Assembly: GCA_964639225.1 (NCBI GenBank)
Contig: CAZXCK010000170.1
Location: 1-7,625 of the forward strand
Origin: CAZXCK01 sp964639225
GTDB taxonomy: Bacteria > Chloroflexota > Anaerolineae > Aggregatilineales > Phototrophicaceae
Length of the DNA: 7,625 nt
Direction of reading: 5' to 3'
Part shown: in pieces, positions 1-5,779 of the stretch
Numbering within the stretch: the first letter of the stretch is position 1
How the letters are laid out: each line of letters starts with the position of its first letter
Made by a program: the position numbers and the translations under genes
The notes under the pieces: generated by a model
The model's input: only the letters and a program-made list of their open reading frames with translations
The model's database searches: none
What the model was told of the DNA's origin: nothing

Positions 1-47
1 GCGCGATTGTTGTGTCATCTGGCCTTACCCATCTTTCTTCATCATAC

Positions 48-275
48 GCCCGCACCTTCGTAAGGGCGCGCTATACCCCACCCGGACAATCCGGCCACCA
101 CCGCGTAGGGACGCGCTTCTGCGCGTCCGCATCACACCCCGCCCGGACACCCCCGCACCATCGCGGGGACGCACTACACCCCGCCCGCCCCCATCATCTC
201 TTTTGTGTCTCTTTAGCAGACACGCTTCCTGTAGCCTGCTGCAAGCAGCTTGTGTTTTAACACCGGGCGGGACCG
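48..275 (+). repeat. Structured intergenic repeat, copy A
   Basis: This occupies most of the gene-free stretch 1-308. It begins with GC-rich palindromic units built around GTAAGGGCG...CGCCC: 60-84 (decayed), 105-128 (intact hairpin, arms GGACGCGC and GCGCGTCC around TTCT) and 163-190 (decayed). It ends in a conserved module at 203-275: a GTGTCT/AGACAC hairpin (205-223), the invariant GCTTCCTGTAGCC, a small CTGCT/AGCAG hairpin (236-248), and GTGTTTTAACAC followed by CGGGCGGGACCG. The terminal module recurs in copy B (3613-3673) in the same orientation. The first hairpin shows a compensatory change (T210/A218 here, C3621/G3629 there). Copy A has about 13-15 extra bases that form the small hairpin. 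It lies just past the 3' end of the minus-strand operon, and no U-tract terminator is seen here. Function is unknown; it resembles REP-like dispersed palindromic repeats. Confidence 0.75.
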
Positions 276-308
276 ATCTGCCCCTTTACTCCGCTTTGAA
301 TCCTTAAT

Positions 309-1220
309 TCACCGCCCCCGCACCCGCCGCCGAACACCGCCCGGCACCAGCCACCGGAACACCAGCCGCGCCCCCAGAATCATACCCAGCGGGTCCACCG
401 GCCAGCGGACCACACCGGCGCGCCAGTAAGCAGCGGCCAGCCCCAGATCGTCCGGCGCGTATTGCAGCGCGTAATGCCCGGCCTCATACTCGATGCGGGC
501 GTAAACGCGCCGCTCGAACCAGCGCCCCAGCCGGTGACCGGGCGCAAAATGCTTGTCAGCGATGCGCGTGAACATGTCATGAATCAGTTCCGGGTCGCGC
601 GGTTTGTTGCTGGCATGGGCGCGCACGCGCACCAGCGGCTCGCTGATGACAGCCACCTCGTCATGTGCGGCGACCCGCAGCCAGTAGTCGCGGTCCTGAC
701 CCATGCGCAGCGATGGGTCGAATGTGCCCGTGCGCTGCACCGTATCTTTGCGCAAAACCACCCCCGACAGCGACACCTTGCAGCGCAGCAGAAAGCGGCG
801 ATACACCCGCCCCTCGGCGCTCAGGCGATGTGTCGCCAGCGGCTGATTATCGGCGTCCACCATCACAAACGACGTGTAGACCATGCCCACCGCTGGCCGT
901 TCACGCAGCATATCCACCGCCTGCGCCACCAGCCCCGGCTCCAGCAGATCGTCATCGTCCAGCAGCCCGATGAACTCACCCCGCGCCGCTTCCAGGCCGG
1001 TGTTGCGCGCCACCGACGAGCCGCCATTGGCGATCGCCACATAGCGCACCCGCTCGCCGAAACCGGCCACCACCGCCGCCGTGTCGTCGGTGGAGCCGTC
1101 ATCGACGACGATCACCTCAACCGGCGCATACGTCTGCGCCAGCGCGCTCTGAATCGCCTGGCCTAAAAAGTTCGCCCGGTTATAGGTCGGAATGACAATG
1201 CTGACGAGTGGGTTGGTCAT
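309..1220 (-). CDS. Family 2 glycosyltransferase (GT-A fold)
   Basis: This 303-residue protein probably transfers a sugar from a nucleotide-sugar donor to a growing surface glycan on the cytoplasmic side of the membrane. It opens with VSIVIPTYNRANFLG (residues 6-20), the usual first strand and helix of GT2 enzymes. VVDDGSTDD (38-46) is the nucleotide-binding acidic motif. GLLDDDDLLEPG (85-96) supplies the DxD-type metal site. GQDRDYWLR (174-182) sits where the catalytic-base ED motif is expected, with Q-D replacing E-D. The C-terminus is basic and amphipathic, with no clear transmembrane segments. The start at 1220 is chosen because the open frame runs further upstream only as an out-of-frame shadow of the preceding gene, and this ATG overlaps that gene's TGA as ATGA, which implies translational coupling. 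It is the last gene of the operon. Donor and acceptor cannot be read from the sequence. Confidence 0.93.
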   Translation of the reverse strand: MTNPLVSIVIPTYNRANFLGQAIQSALAQTYAPVEVIVVDDGSTDDTAAVVAGFGERVRYVAIANGGSSVARNTGLEAARGEFIGLLDDDDLLEPGLVAQAVDMLRERPAVGMVYTSFVMVDADNQPLATHRLSAEGRVYRRFLLRCKVSLSGVVLRKDTVQRTGTFDPSLRMGQDRDYWLRVAAHDEVAVISEPLVRVRAHASNKPRDPELIHDMFTRIADKHFAPGHRLGRWFERRVYARIEYEAGHYALQYAPDDLGLAAAYWRAGVVRWPVDPLGMILGARLVFRWLVPGGVRRRVRGR

Positions 1221-2134
1221 AATCCGTTGGCGGCGCTGTCGCGGATGACATCGCGGATGGTCTGCCGGTAGATATGTGCTTCTTCTCGTGCGGCGGAGTC
1301 TCGGCGACCCTGCCAGCCGCGCCGCGCCGCTTTGATCGCCAGTTCGACGACGAAGCCCGCCTTCAGCAGCCACACCGCCCCGCGCTGGCCGCGCTTGCGA
1401 AAATAATGCAGCGGACTGGTGTGATAACTGCGCGTGCTGATGCGATGGGCGCGCCTGACACTCGACGAGCCGCCATGCGTCACGCAGGCGCTCGGCAAAT
1501 ATACTACACGCCAGCCCGCCTGACCAGCGCGCTGGCACAGGTCAACATCCTCGGCGAACAGGAAAAAACGCTCGTCGAAACCGCCCAGCGCCTCATACAC
1601 CCGGCGCGGCAGCACGATGCACGAACCTTGCAGCCAGTCCACGTCCAGCGGAGCCTGCGCCGCGCGCAATCGCTCCGGCATGTCGCCGTAAGCCAGGCGC
1701 GGCCAGCGATTCGCCAGCCCCAGATACACCGCCAGCACCCGGCCCGGCGTGTACGCCGGGCGCGCGCTCATGCTCACCTGGCCGCCCTCATCGACCGTGC
1801 GCGGCCCCACAATGCCCGCGTCCGCCTGGTCACGCACATACGCCACCAGCGCCGCCAGCGCATCACGGTTCAGCCGCACATCGGGATTGACGATAGCGAT
1901 AACATCGCCGCTGGCATGGCCCACACCCAGATTGTTGCCCGCGCCATAGCCCAGGTTAGCCCCCGCCTCGACCAGCCGCACAGCGGGAAAATCGCGCCGG
2001 ATCAGGTCCGGCGTGCCGTCGCTGCTGGCGTTATCCACGACGATCACCTCGTCGGCGGCATCCAGCAGATCGCCCAGGCACCCCGCAATGACATCGGCGG
2101 CGTTGTAGGTGACGACCACCGCCGACACGCTCAT
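1217..2134 (-). CDS. Family 2 glycosyltransferase, WbbL/rhamnosyltransferase-like
   Basis: This 305-residue protein of the GT2 branch includes the WbbL-type rhamnosyltransferases that build O-antigen, cell-wall linkers and exopolysaccharide from dTDP-sugars. Visible motifs are AVVVTYNAADVI (5-16), VVDNASSDGT (32-41), the stretch ANLGYGAGNN (59-68) typical of this branch, IVNPDV (81-86) in place of a DxD, GSCIVLPR (170-177), and GGFDERFFLFAEDVDLC (184-200), whose E195-D196 is the expected catalytic-base pair, followed by the conserved H220-G-G. Length is typical of the family. Its ATG overlaps the upstream stop as ATGA, and its own TGA overlaps the next ATG in the same way, so all three operon genes appear translationally coupled. 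Rhamnose as the donor is an inference from family resemblance only. The short hydrophobic stretch near 253-266 may mediate membrane association. Confidence 0.93.
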   Translation of the reverse strand: MSVSAVVVTYNAADVIAGCLGDLLDAADEVIVVDNASSDGTPDLIRRDFPAVRLVEAGANLGYGAGNNLGVGHASGDVIAIVNPDVRLNRDALAALVAYVRDQADAGIVGPRTVDEGGQVSMSARPAYTPGRVLAVYLGLANRWPRLAYGDMPERLRAAQAPLDVDWLQGSCIVLPRRVYEALGGFDERFFLFAEDVDLCQRAGQAGWRVVYLPSACVTHGGSSSVRRAHRISTRSYHTSPLHYFRKRGQRGAVWLLKAGFVVELAIKAARRGWQGRRDSAAREEAHIYRQTIRDVIRDSAANGL

Positions 2135-3476
2135 GACGCCGGCTCGGACTCGCCATCGCCCGATTTGAGCAGCGCGCCGATCTGCTTCTCGACACCGGCC
2201 AGCAGGCGCTCGGTCGTCGCCAGCCCGAACCGCTGATCTTCCGGCTGCGCCCGGATTTCGACCAGCCGGGCGCGGTACTGCTGCGCCGCCCGGTACAGCC
2301 CGGCCAGCTTCTCGCGCACCGCATCCGGCAGATCGTCAGGGATCGGCGGTGGCTCCACTGACTCTGATTCCGACTCTGGCTCCGGCTCCGCCTTTGACTC
2401 CGCTTTGCCATCCGCTTTAGTGCCCGCTTCAGCGCCAGCTTCAGCGACCGCTTTAGCGACCGNNNNNNNNNNNNNNNNNNNNNNNNNNNNNNNNNNNNNN
2501 NNNNNNNNNNNNNNNNNNNNNNNNNNNNNNNNNNNNNNNNNNNNNNNNNNNNNNNNNNNNNNCCATCCGCTTTAGTGCCCGCTTCAGCGCCAGCTTCAGC
2601 GACCGCTTTAGCGACCGGCTCCGTCTGGCTGACCGCTTTCGCTTCGGGCTTATCCGCCCCGCCGTCTGCTGGCGACTCTGCCGGGGTTTCCGCCTGATCG
2701 TCCGTCTTAGCCCCGGACGACTTATCGCGCATCCGGCGCGTGCTGATGCCCGTCGTGTACACGCTGACCGTCTGCGTCTCGGCGTCGTAAGCCGCCGCCC
2801 CGTCGATCACCAGCTCCCGGTCGGCGTGCTTGAGCTGTTCCTCGACCTTGCGCCACTGGCCGCTGCTCACGTAAACCGTGTACAGCGTCGGCTCGGCGGG
2901 GAAGGGGGGCAAACCGTGCGGCAGAACCGGATGGTTAGCCTCGTGGGCCATCACCAGCACCACCACCTCGCGTTTTTTCTCGTAACGGCGCGGACGCCCG
3001 ATCAGTTTAACCTGCATCTCGCTTATCTCCCCTCGCTTTTTGACCAGCCCCGCCACCAGACCGCGCCGCTGCTCCCAGTCGAACGCCGGGCGCGATTTAT
3101 AATACGTCTTGATGTGCCGTCGCTGCGCCGCGTTCAGCCGGGAGAAAATCTCGCGCCGCTGGGCAGAGTTCAGCCTGCCGCGCACCAGATAAAAGAACAC
3201 CCCGCCCGGTGTGCGCCGCCGCTTGCCGTTTTCGATGGGCATGCCGCCCTCGGCCTCGACCTTCTGCGTCTCGGCCAGCGCCTCGCGCGCGAACGACTCC
3301 CCCTGCTGCCGCACAATGCGCGCGATCTGCTTGCTGGGGCCTAGCGACGTCTCGCCCAGCGTTTCAGCAATCACCCGCACCGCCTGGCGCTCACTGTCCG
3401 ATAGCCGCGACCGCGACCGCGACCGCGACCGCCCCTGCTTGCTGTCTTGGTCTGTACTCAATGGATGTCGCCTCAC
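2131..3476 (-). CDS. PHAX-type RNA-binding-domain protein (gap-interrupted)
   Basis: This is the first gene of the operon. Residues about 27-112 resemble the PHAX RNA-binding domain of the eukaryotic snRNA/snoRNA export adapter: EVEQNGG-like KVEAEGG (72-78), then NGKRRRTPGGVFF (83-95), the signature of that family. Before it lies an Arg-Ser repeat (16-24). Residues about 152-245 form a second module (KLIGRP, PHGLPPFP, LYTVYVSSGQWRKVEEQL, TTGISTRR) that I recall in Chloroflexota proteins of this type. An Ala/Glu/Lys-rich low-complexity linker follows, then a mostly helical, acidic tail of about 65 residues. The frame shifts across the 100-N gap, but the gap flanks are identical 55-mers. Collapsing that overlap restores one frame of 396 residues. 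The start is GTG at 3476; TTG at 3461 (MSTDQDSK), preceded by GAGG, is an equally good candidate. RNA binding is inferred from the domain; the cellular role is unknown. Confidence 0.82.
2408..2617 (+). repeat. Identical 55-bp flanks around a 100-N gap
   Basis: Bases 2408-2462 and 2563-2617 are identical over all 55 positions and directly flank the N run 2463-2562. They encode part of the Ala/Glu/Lys-rich linker of the RNA-binding-domain gene. A 55-base overlap equals a common assembler k-mer size, and 100 N is a conventional filler. The simplest reading is two contigs sharing one 55-mer that were scaffolded instead of merged. Removing 155 bases restores the reading frame. A true tandem expansion of the linker within the gap remains possible. 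Confidence 0.9.
3405..3432 (+). repeat. Hexanucleotide tandem repeat encoding Arg-Ser dipeptides
   Basis: The unit CCGCGA occurs four times in a row (3405-3428), followed by a partial copy. On the minus strand it encodes alternating Arg and Ser (residues 16-24 of the RNA-binding-domain protein). Such a short perfect repeat is prone to slippage by whole codon pairs, so copy number may vary between strains without breaking the frame. Confidence 0.85.
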
Positions 3477-3487
3477 AGCCCGCCTGT

Positions 3488-3508
3488 ATCATACCGCACA
3501 TTTTAACA
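3488..3508 (-). promoter_or_regulatory. Candidate promoter of the three-gene operon
   Basis: Two overlapping -10 candidates precede the operon on the minus strand: TATGAT at 3488-3493 and TGT-TAAAAT (extended -10) at 3500-3508. Neither has a convincing -35 box. With the first, transcription would start near 3481, which would favour the TTG start at 3461 with its GAGG ribosome binding site; the second would give a slightly longer leader. Confidence 0.35.
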
Positions 3509-3520
3509 CACTCCGCCACT

Positions 3521-3673
3521 CCTAAGGGCGCACCACACCGCGCCCGGCCCCCGCACCCTTCGTAAGGGCGTGCTACAGCGCGCCCGCCGCCTCTGCCATC
3601 CGCGCGCCCGCGTTTGTGTCCCTTCAGTGGACACGCTTCCTGTAGCCCGGTGTTTTAACGCCGGGCGGGACCG
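3521..3673 (+). repeat. Structured intergenic repeat, copy B
   Basis: This is the second, better preserved copy of the element at 48-275, in the same orientation, immediately upstream of the minus-strand operon. It contains palindromic unit 1 (3526-3545, arms GGGCGC/GCGCCC), unit 2 (3566-3585, arms GGGCGTGC/GCGCGCCC around TACA, with one G-T pair), hairpin 3616-3634 (GTGTCC/GGACAC), the invariant GCTTCCTGTAGCC (3635-3647), and hairpin 3646-3665 (CCCGGTGTT, TT, AACGCCGGG) followed by CGGGACCG. No open frame of interest lies here. It could act as RNA structure, a recombination site or a non-autonomous mobile repeat; the sequence alone does not decide. Confidence 0.75.
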
Positions 3674-3724
3674 CTCCCACCCCCCATCCGTTAACCAATT
3701 CTAACCCCAAAAACCGAACATCCG

Positions 3725-3733
3725 TGCTATAAT
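3725..3733 (+). promoter_or_regulatory. Rightward extended -10 element without a downstream gene
   Basis: TGC-TATAAT is a perfect extended -10 on the plus strand. I see no good -35 at the usual spacing. Transcription would start near 3740 and run through the hairpin cluster 3772-3822 and then antisense into the 3' end of the 55-residue gene. No open frame on the plus strand follows, so if active it would make a non-coding or antisense RNA. A chance AT-rich match is possible. Confidence 0.35.
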
Positions 3734-3771
3734 ATCACTACATCGCCGCCGGATTCCCGCCCACCATCACC

Positions 3772-3822
3772 GCAGCGGTGCTGCACTAAAAAACAATCCA
3801 TTGCAGCACTATACTGCTGCAA
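3772..3822 (+). repeat. Cluster of alternative hairpins
   Basis: Repeated GCAGC/GCTGC words allow exclusive pairings. 3772-3776 pairs with 3780-3784 (loop GGT). 3778-3785 (GTGCTGCA) pairs perfectly with 3802-3809. 3801-3808 (TTGCAGCA) pairs perfectly with 3815-3822 (TGCTGCAA) around CTATAC. The second and third share one arm, as in a conformational switch. The 22-bp dyad 3801-3822 could equally be a protein-binding operator. It lies just beyond the terminator of the leftward small gene. Confidence 0.5.
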
Positions 3823-3827
3823 ACTGC

Positions 3828-3855
3828 AACAAAAAGAGCGCCCCGCAGGCGCTCT
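3828..3855 (-). terminator. Rho-independent terminator of the small CxxC gene
   Basis: On the minus strand an 8-bp perfect stem (AGAGCGCC/GGCGCTCT, 3835-3855) with a 5-base loop is followed directly by TTTTGTT (3834-3828). It lies 23 bases past the stop codon at 3879. There is no T-run on the plus side, so it acts leftward only. Confidence 0.9.
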
Positions 3856-3878
3856 CTGAAACGGATACATCGGTAGGG

Positions 3879-4046
3879 TTATTGCGGTCTGTTCTGCGAC
3901 GCCAGGTGCTCCTGGTAGGCTTTCCAGCCAGGGCACCAGGTCGTATGCCAGCGCCAGAAGCGCCCTAACAGTGACTTGGGTTTGGCTTCGCCGCGTTTGC
4001 GCAGGCCGCACGTCTCACACCCGAACTTGGTTGGTTCTGCGGTCAT
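3879..4046 (-). CDS. Small CxxC / WCPGW protein, 55 residues
   Basis: This is a short gene of unknown function. The ATG at 4046 is preceded by GGGAGG eight to nine bases upstream, and the TAA is followed by a strong intrinsic terminator, so it is a complete transcription unit. The protein has a CETC motif (residues 10-13), a basic KPKSLLGRFWRW stretch (22-33) and HTTWCPGWKAYQEHL (34-48). I recall a family of small bacterial proteins with the same plan (CxxC near the N-terminus, then WRWH-x(2)-WCPGWK-x-Y), but know no function for it. C10, C13, C38 and H34 could bind a metal; that is inference. There is no signal peptide or membrane segment. It is transcribed away from the NusG-like gene and is not part of either flanking operon. 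A longer overlapping frame on the same strand reads through the terminator and is rejected. Confidence 0.8.
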   Translation of the reverse strand: MTAEPTKFGCETCGLRKRGEAKPKSLLGRFWRWHTTWCPGWKAYQEHLASQNRPQ

Positions 4047-4080
4047 CTCTCGATCCCTCCCGCGTTATGTGTCTCATTAC

Positions 4081-4086
4081 ACTATA
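4081..4086 (-). promoter_or_regulatory. -10 box candidate for the small CxxC gene
   Basis: TATAGT on the minus strand lies 35 bases upstream of the ATG at 4046 and would give a leader of about 28 bases that includes the GGGAGG site. No convincing -35 is visible 16-18 bases upstream. Confidence 0.4.
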
Positions 4087-4140
4087 CGCGGAATGGCCAT
4101 CCAGGTTGCGCAGACCAGCCAGACCCTTAACACATCCGAG

Positions 4141-4169
4141 TAGATAGAAAGCGATTTTGCTGCTAGAAT
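4141..4169 (+). promoter_or_regulatory. Promoter candidate for the NusG-like gene
   Basis: TAGATA (4141-4146), a 17-base spacer and TAGAAT (4164-4169) preceded by TGC form a weak -35 with an extended -10. The start would be near 4176, giving a leader of about 39 bases that carries the GGGGA ribosome binding site at 4204-4208. No ops-like pause element is recognised. Confidence 0.45.
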
Positions 4170-4214
4170 CGAACATAACACACAAACAAATATCGTAATT
4201 TCCGGGGAAGCGAC

Positions 4215-4748
4215 ATGGATAACGCCTTTTGGTATGTGCTGCACTGCAAACCACGCAAGGAAAGCCAGGTTTACGGTTATCTCCAGGGACAGCGTACCGA
4301 TCACGATCTCGAAATCTACTATCCCACCATCAAGGTGAAACCGGCCAACCCGCGCGCGGCGAAGATACGCCCGTACTTTCCTCGTTACCTCTTTGTGCGC
4401 GCCGATCTGGAGCGGGTTGGCGTGCGTACGCTCCAGTGGACGCCCGGCAGCACCGGACTGGTCCGCTTCGGCGGCGAACCGGCCACCGTCCCGGAGAGCT
4501 TCATCAGCGCCCTGCGCCAGCACATCGCCGAGGCCCAGGCCGCCCGCGATCCGAGCCTGGGCGACCTCAGACCCGGCGATACGGTGCGCATCACCAGCGG
4601 CGCCTTTGCCGGGGCCGAGGCCGTCTTCGACACACGCCTCAACGGTGAAGCCCGCGCTCAGGTGCTGCTCGACTGGCTGGGACGCCGCCTGCGCGTCGCC
4701 GTCGACGCCCGCGCGCTGGAACGCCCGCCACGTCGCAGACGCCGCTGA
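4215..4748 (+). CDS. NusG/RfaH-family transcription elongation factor
   Basis: This 177-residue protein of the NusG superfamily binds the RNA polymerase clamp and alters pausing or termination. The NGN domain covers residues 5-105, with WYVLHCKPRKE (6-16), the PYFPRYLFVRAD strand (53-64) and WTPGSTGLVRFGGEPATVP (75-93). The KOW domain follows at about 118-168: GDTVRITSGAFAGAEAVF (121-138) and an EARAQVLL stretch reminiscent of RfaH. The tail is Arg-rich (173-177). It looks like a specialised paralogue (RfaH, LoaP or UpxY type) and not housekeeping NusG: it is not beside secE or ribosomal protein genes, and sugar genes surround it. The start has GGGGA about 6 bases upstream. Its stop lies 3 bases from the convergent GDP-fucose synthase stop. 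Which operon it controls is not shown; the polysaccharide genes nearby are the natural candidates. Confidence 0.88.
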   Translation: MDNAFWYVLHCKPRKESQVYGYLQGQRTDHDLEIYYPTIKVKPANPRAAKIRPYFPRYLFVRADLERVGVRTLQWTPGSTGLVRFGGEPATVPESFISALRQHIAEAQAARDPSLGDLRPGDTVRITSGAFAGAEAVFDTRLNGEARAQVLLDWLGRRLRVAVDARALERPPRRRRR

Positions 4749-4751
4749 TCG

Positions 4752-5708
4752 CTACTCGCTGAAAACCAGCATATCCCGGTTCGCCAGGTACCAGTCGATG
4801 GTCTGGCGCAGCCCCTCATCGAAACCGACCGCCGCCCGGAAGCCGAAGGCCGCTTCGGCCTTGCTGGTGTCCAGCTTGCGGCGCGGCTGGCCGTTGGGCT
4901 TGGTCGTATCCCACACGATCTGCCCCTCAAAGCCGGTCAGCGCCTGGACCTTCTCCGCCAGCTCGCGGATGCTGATCTCAAAGCCGCTGCCCAGGTTCAC
5001 CGGGCCGGGATCGTCGTGCTTCTCGGTCGCCAGCAGGATGCCCTCGGCGGCGTCGGCGGCGTACAGGAACTCGCGCGTCGGGCTGCCATCGCCCCACACC
5101 ACCAGCTCGCGCTGGCCGCTGTCCTGCGCGTCGATACACTTCTTGATGAGCGCCGGGATGACGTGCGACGACGCCGGGTTGAAGTTGTCGCGCGGGCCGT
5201 ACAGGTTGGTCGGCAGCAGATGCAGCGACTCGAAGCCGTACTGTTGCTTGTACGCCTCGCCCTGGACCAGCAGCATCTTCTTCGCCAGCCCGTAGGGCGC
5301 GTTGGTCTCTTCCGGGTAGCCGTCCCACAGGTCGCTTTCCTTAAACGGGACCGGCGTGAACTTGGGATACGAGCACACCGTGCCCACCGTGACGAACTTG
5401 CGCACGTCCGCGCGCCAGGCTTCGTGCATCAACTGCACGCCCATCATCAGATTGTCGTAGAAGAAGTCCGCCGGATGCTCGCGGTTGGCGCCAATGCCGC
5501 CCACCGACGCCGCCAGATGGATGATGACATCCGGGCGCGTATCGCCCAGCAGCGCCAGCACCGCCTCGCGCTGGCGCAGGTCGTAATCGGCGCGGCGGGG
5601 CACGAACACATCCTGCGCGCCGCGTGCCCTCAGCGCCTCGACCACAAACGACCCCAGGAAGCCAGCGCCCCCCGTGACCACAAATCGGTTATCCTGCCAG
5701 AAGTTCAT
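4752..5708 (-). CDS. fcl: GDP-L-fucose synthase
   Basis: This is a bifunctional 3,5-epimerase and 4-reductase of the extended SDR family. It converts GDP-4-keto-6-deoxy-D-mannose to GDP-L-fucose with NADPH in the cytoplasm, downstream of GDP-mannose 4,6-dehydratase (Gmd), which is not in this window. The 318 residues match the usual length. The Rossmann motif TGGAGFLG is at 12-19, HLAASVGGI at 64-72, and T110 with C112 sits in the place of the Ser/Cys of the E. coli enzyme. YxxxK is Y139-K143, NLYGPRDNF follows at 168-176, and H182 in SSHVIPAL matches the second epimerisation residue. ATG at 5708 gives an N-terminus that enters the Rossmann strand directly. A promoter lies at 5750-5778. It is convergent with the NusG-like gene with no room for a terminator between them. 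It supplies an activated deoxysugar, plausibly to glycosyltransferases such as those at 309-2134. Confidence 0.94.
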   Translation of the reverse strand: MNFWQDNRFVVTGGAGFLGSFVVEALRARGAQDVFVPRRADYDLRQREAVLALLGDTRPDVIIHLAASVGGIGANREHPADFFYDNLMMGVQLMHEAWRADVRKFVTVGTVCSYPKFTPVPFKESDLWDGYPEETNAPYGLAKKMLLVQGEAYKQQYGFESLHLLPTNLYGPRDNFNPASSHVIPALIKKCIDAQDSGQRELVVWGDGSPTREFLYAADAAEGILLATEKHDDPGPVNLGSGFEISIRELAEKVQALTGFEGQIVWDTTKPNGQPRRKLDTSKAEAAFGFRAAVGFDEGLRQTIDWYLANRDMLVFSE

Positions 5709-5749
5709 CAGCTATCGCCTTTGACTGCATGAGTCTCGTGTTGCCTGCT

Positions 5750-5778
5750 CTTATACCGTCAAATGTGGCGATTAACAA
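5750..5778 (-). promoter_or_regulatory. Promoter of the GDP-L-fucose synthase gene
   Basis: On the minus strand TTGTTA (5778-5773), a spacer of exactly 17 bases and TATAAG (5755-5750) form a good sigma70-type promoter. Transcription would begin near 5743, leaving a leader of about 35 bases before the ATG at 5708. This suggests fcl can be expressed independently of the HicB-like gene. Confidence 0.6.
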
Positions 5779-5779
5779 G

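Noticed and set aside
12..260. Plus-strand open frame of 82 codons
   Set aside because: It lies wholly within the palindromic repeat region, has Pro/His/Arg-rich composition from GC-rich repeats, and no ribosome binding site or family resemblance.
48..275. CRISPR-like array from the repeated palindromes
   Set aside because: Units are irregular in length and spacing, are themselves palindromic, and have no uniform unique spacers.
1221..1538. Upstream extension of the last glycosyltransferase to an ATG at 1538
   Set aside because: The extra residues are low-quality sequence overlapping the previous glycosyltransferase in another frame; the GT2 fold begins right after the ATGA-overlap start at 1220.
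1274..2236. Long plus-strand frame of 320 codons opposite the WbbL-like gene
   Set aside because: This is an antisense shadow of a high-GC gene: His/Arg/Ala-rich with no motif, while the minus strand shows full GT2 motifs.
3727..4011. Minus-strand frame of 94 codons
   Set aside because: It overlaps the well-supported 55-codon gene in another frame and reads through its intrinsic terminator and the hairpin cluster; no family resemblance.
4393..5295. Plus-strand frame of 300 codons spanning the nusG-like and fcl genes
   Set aside because: It is out of frame with the NusG-like gene and antisense to fcl; Ser/Ala/Pro-rich shadow without motifs.
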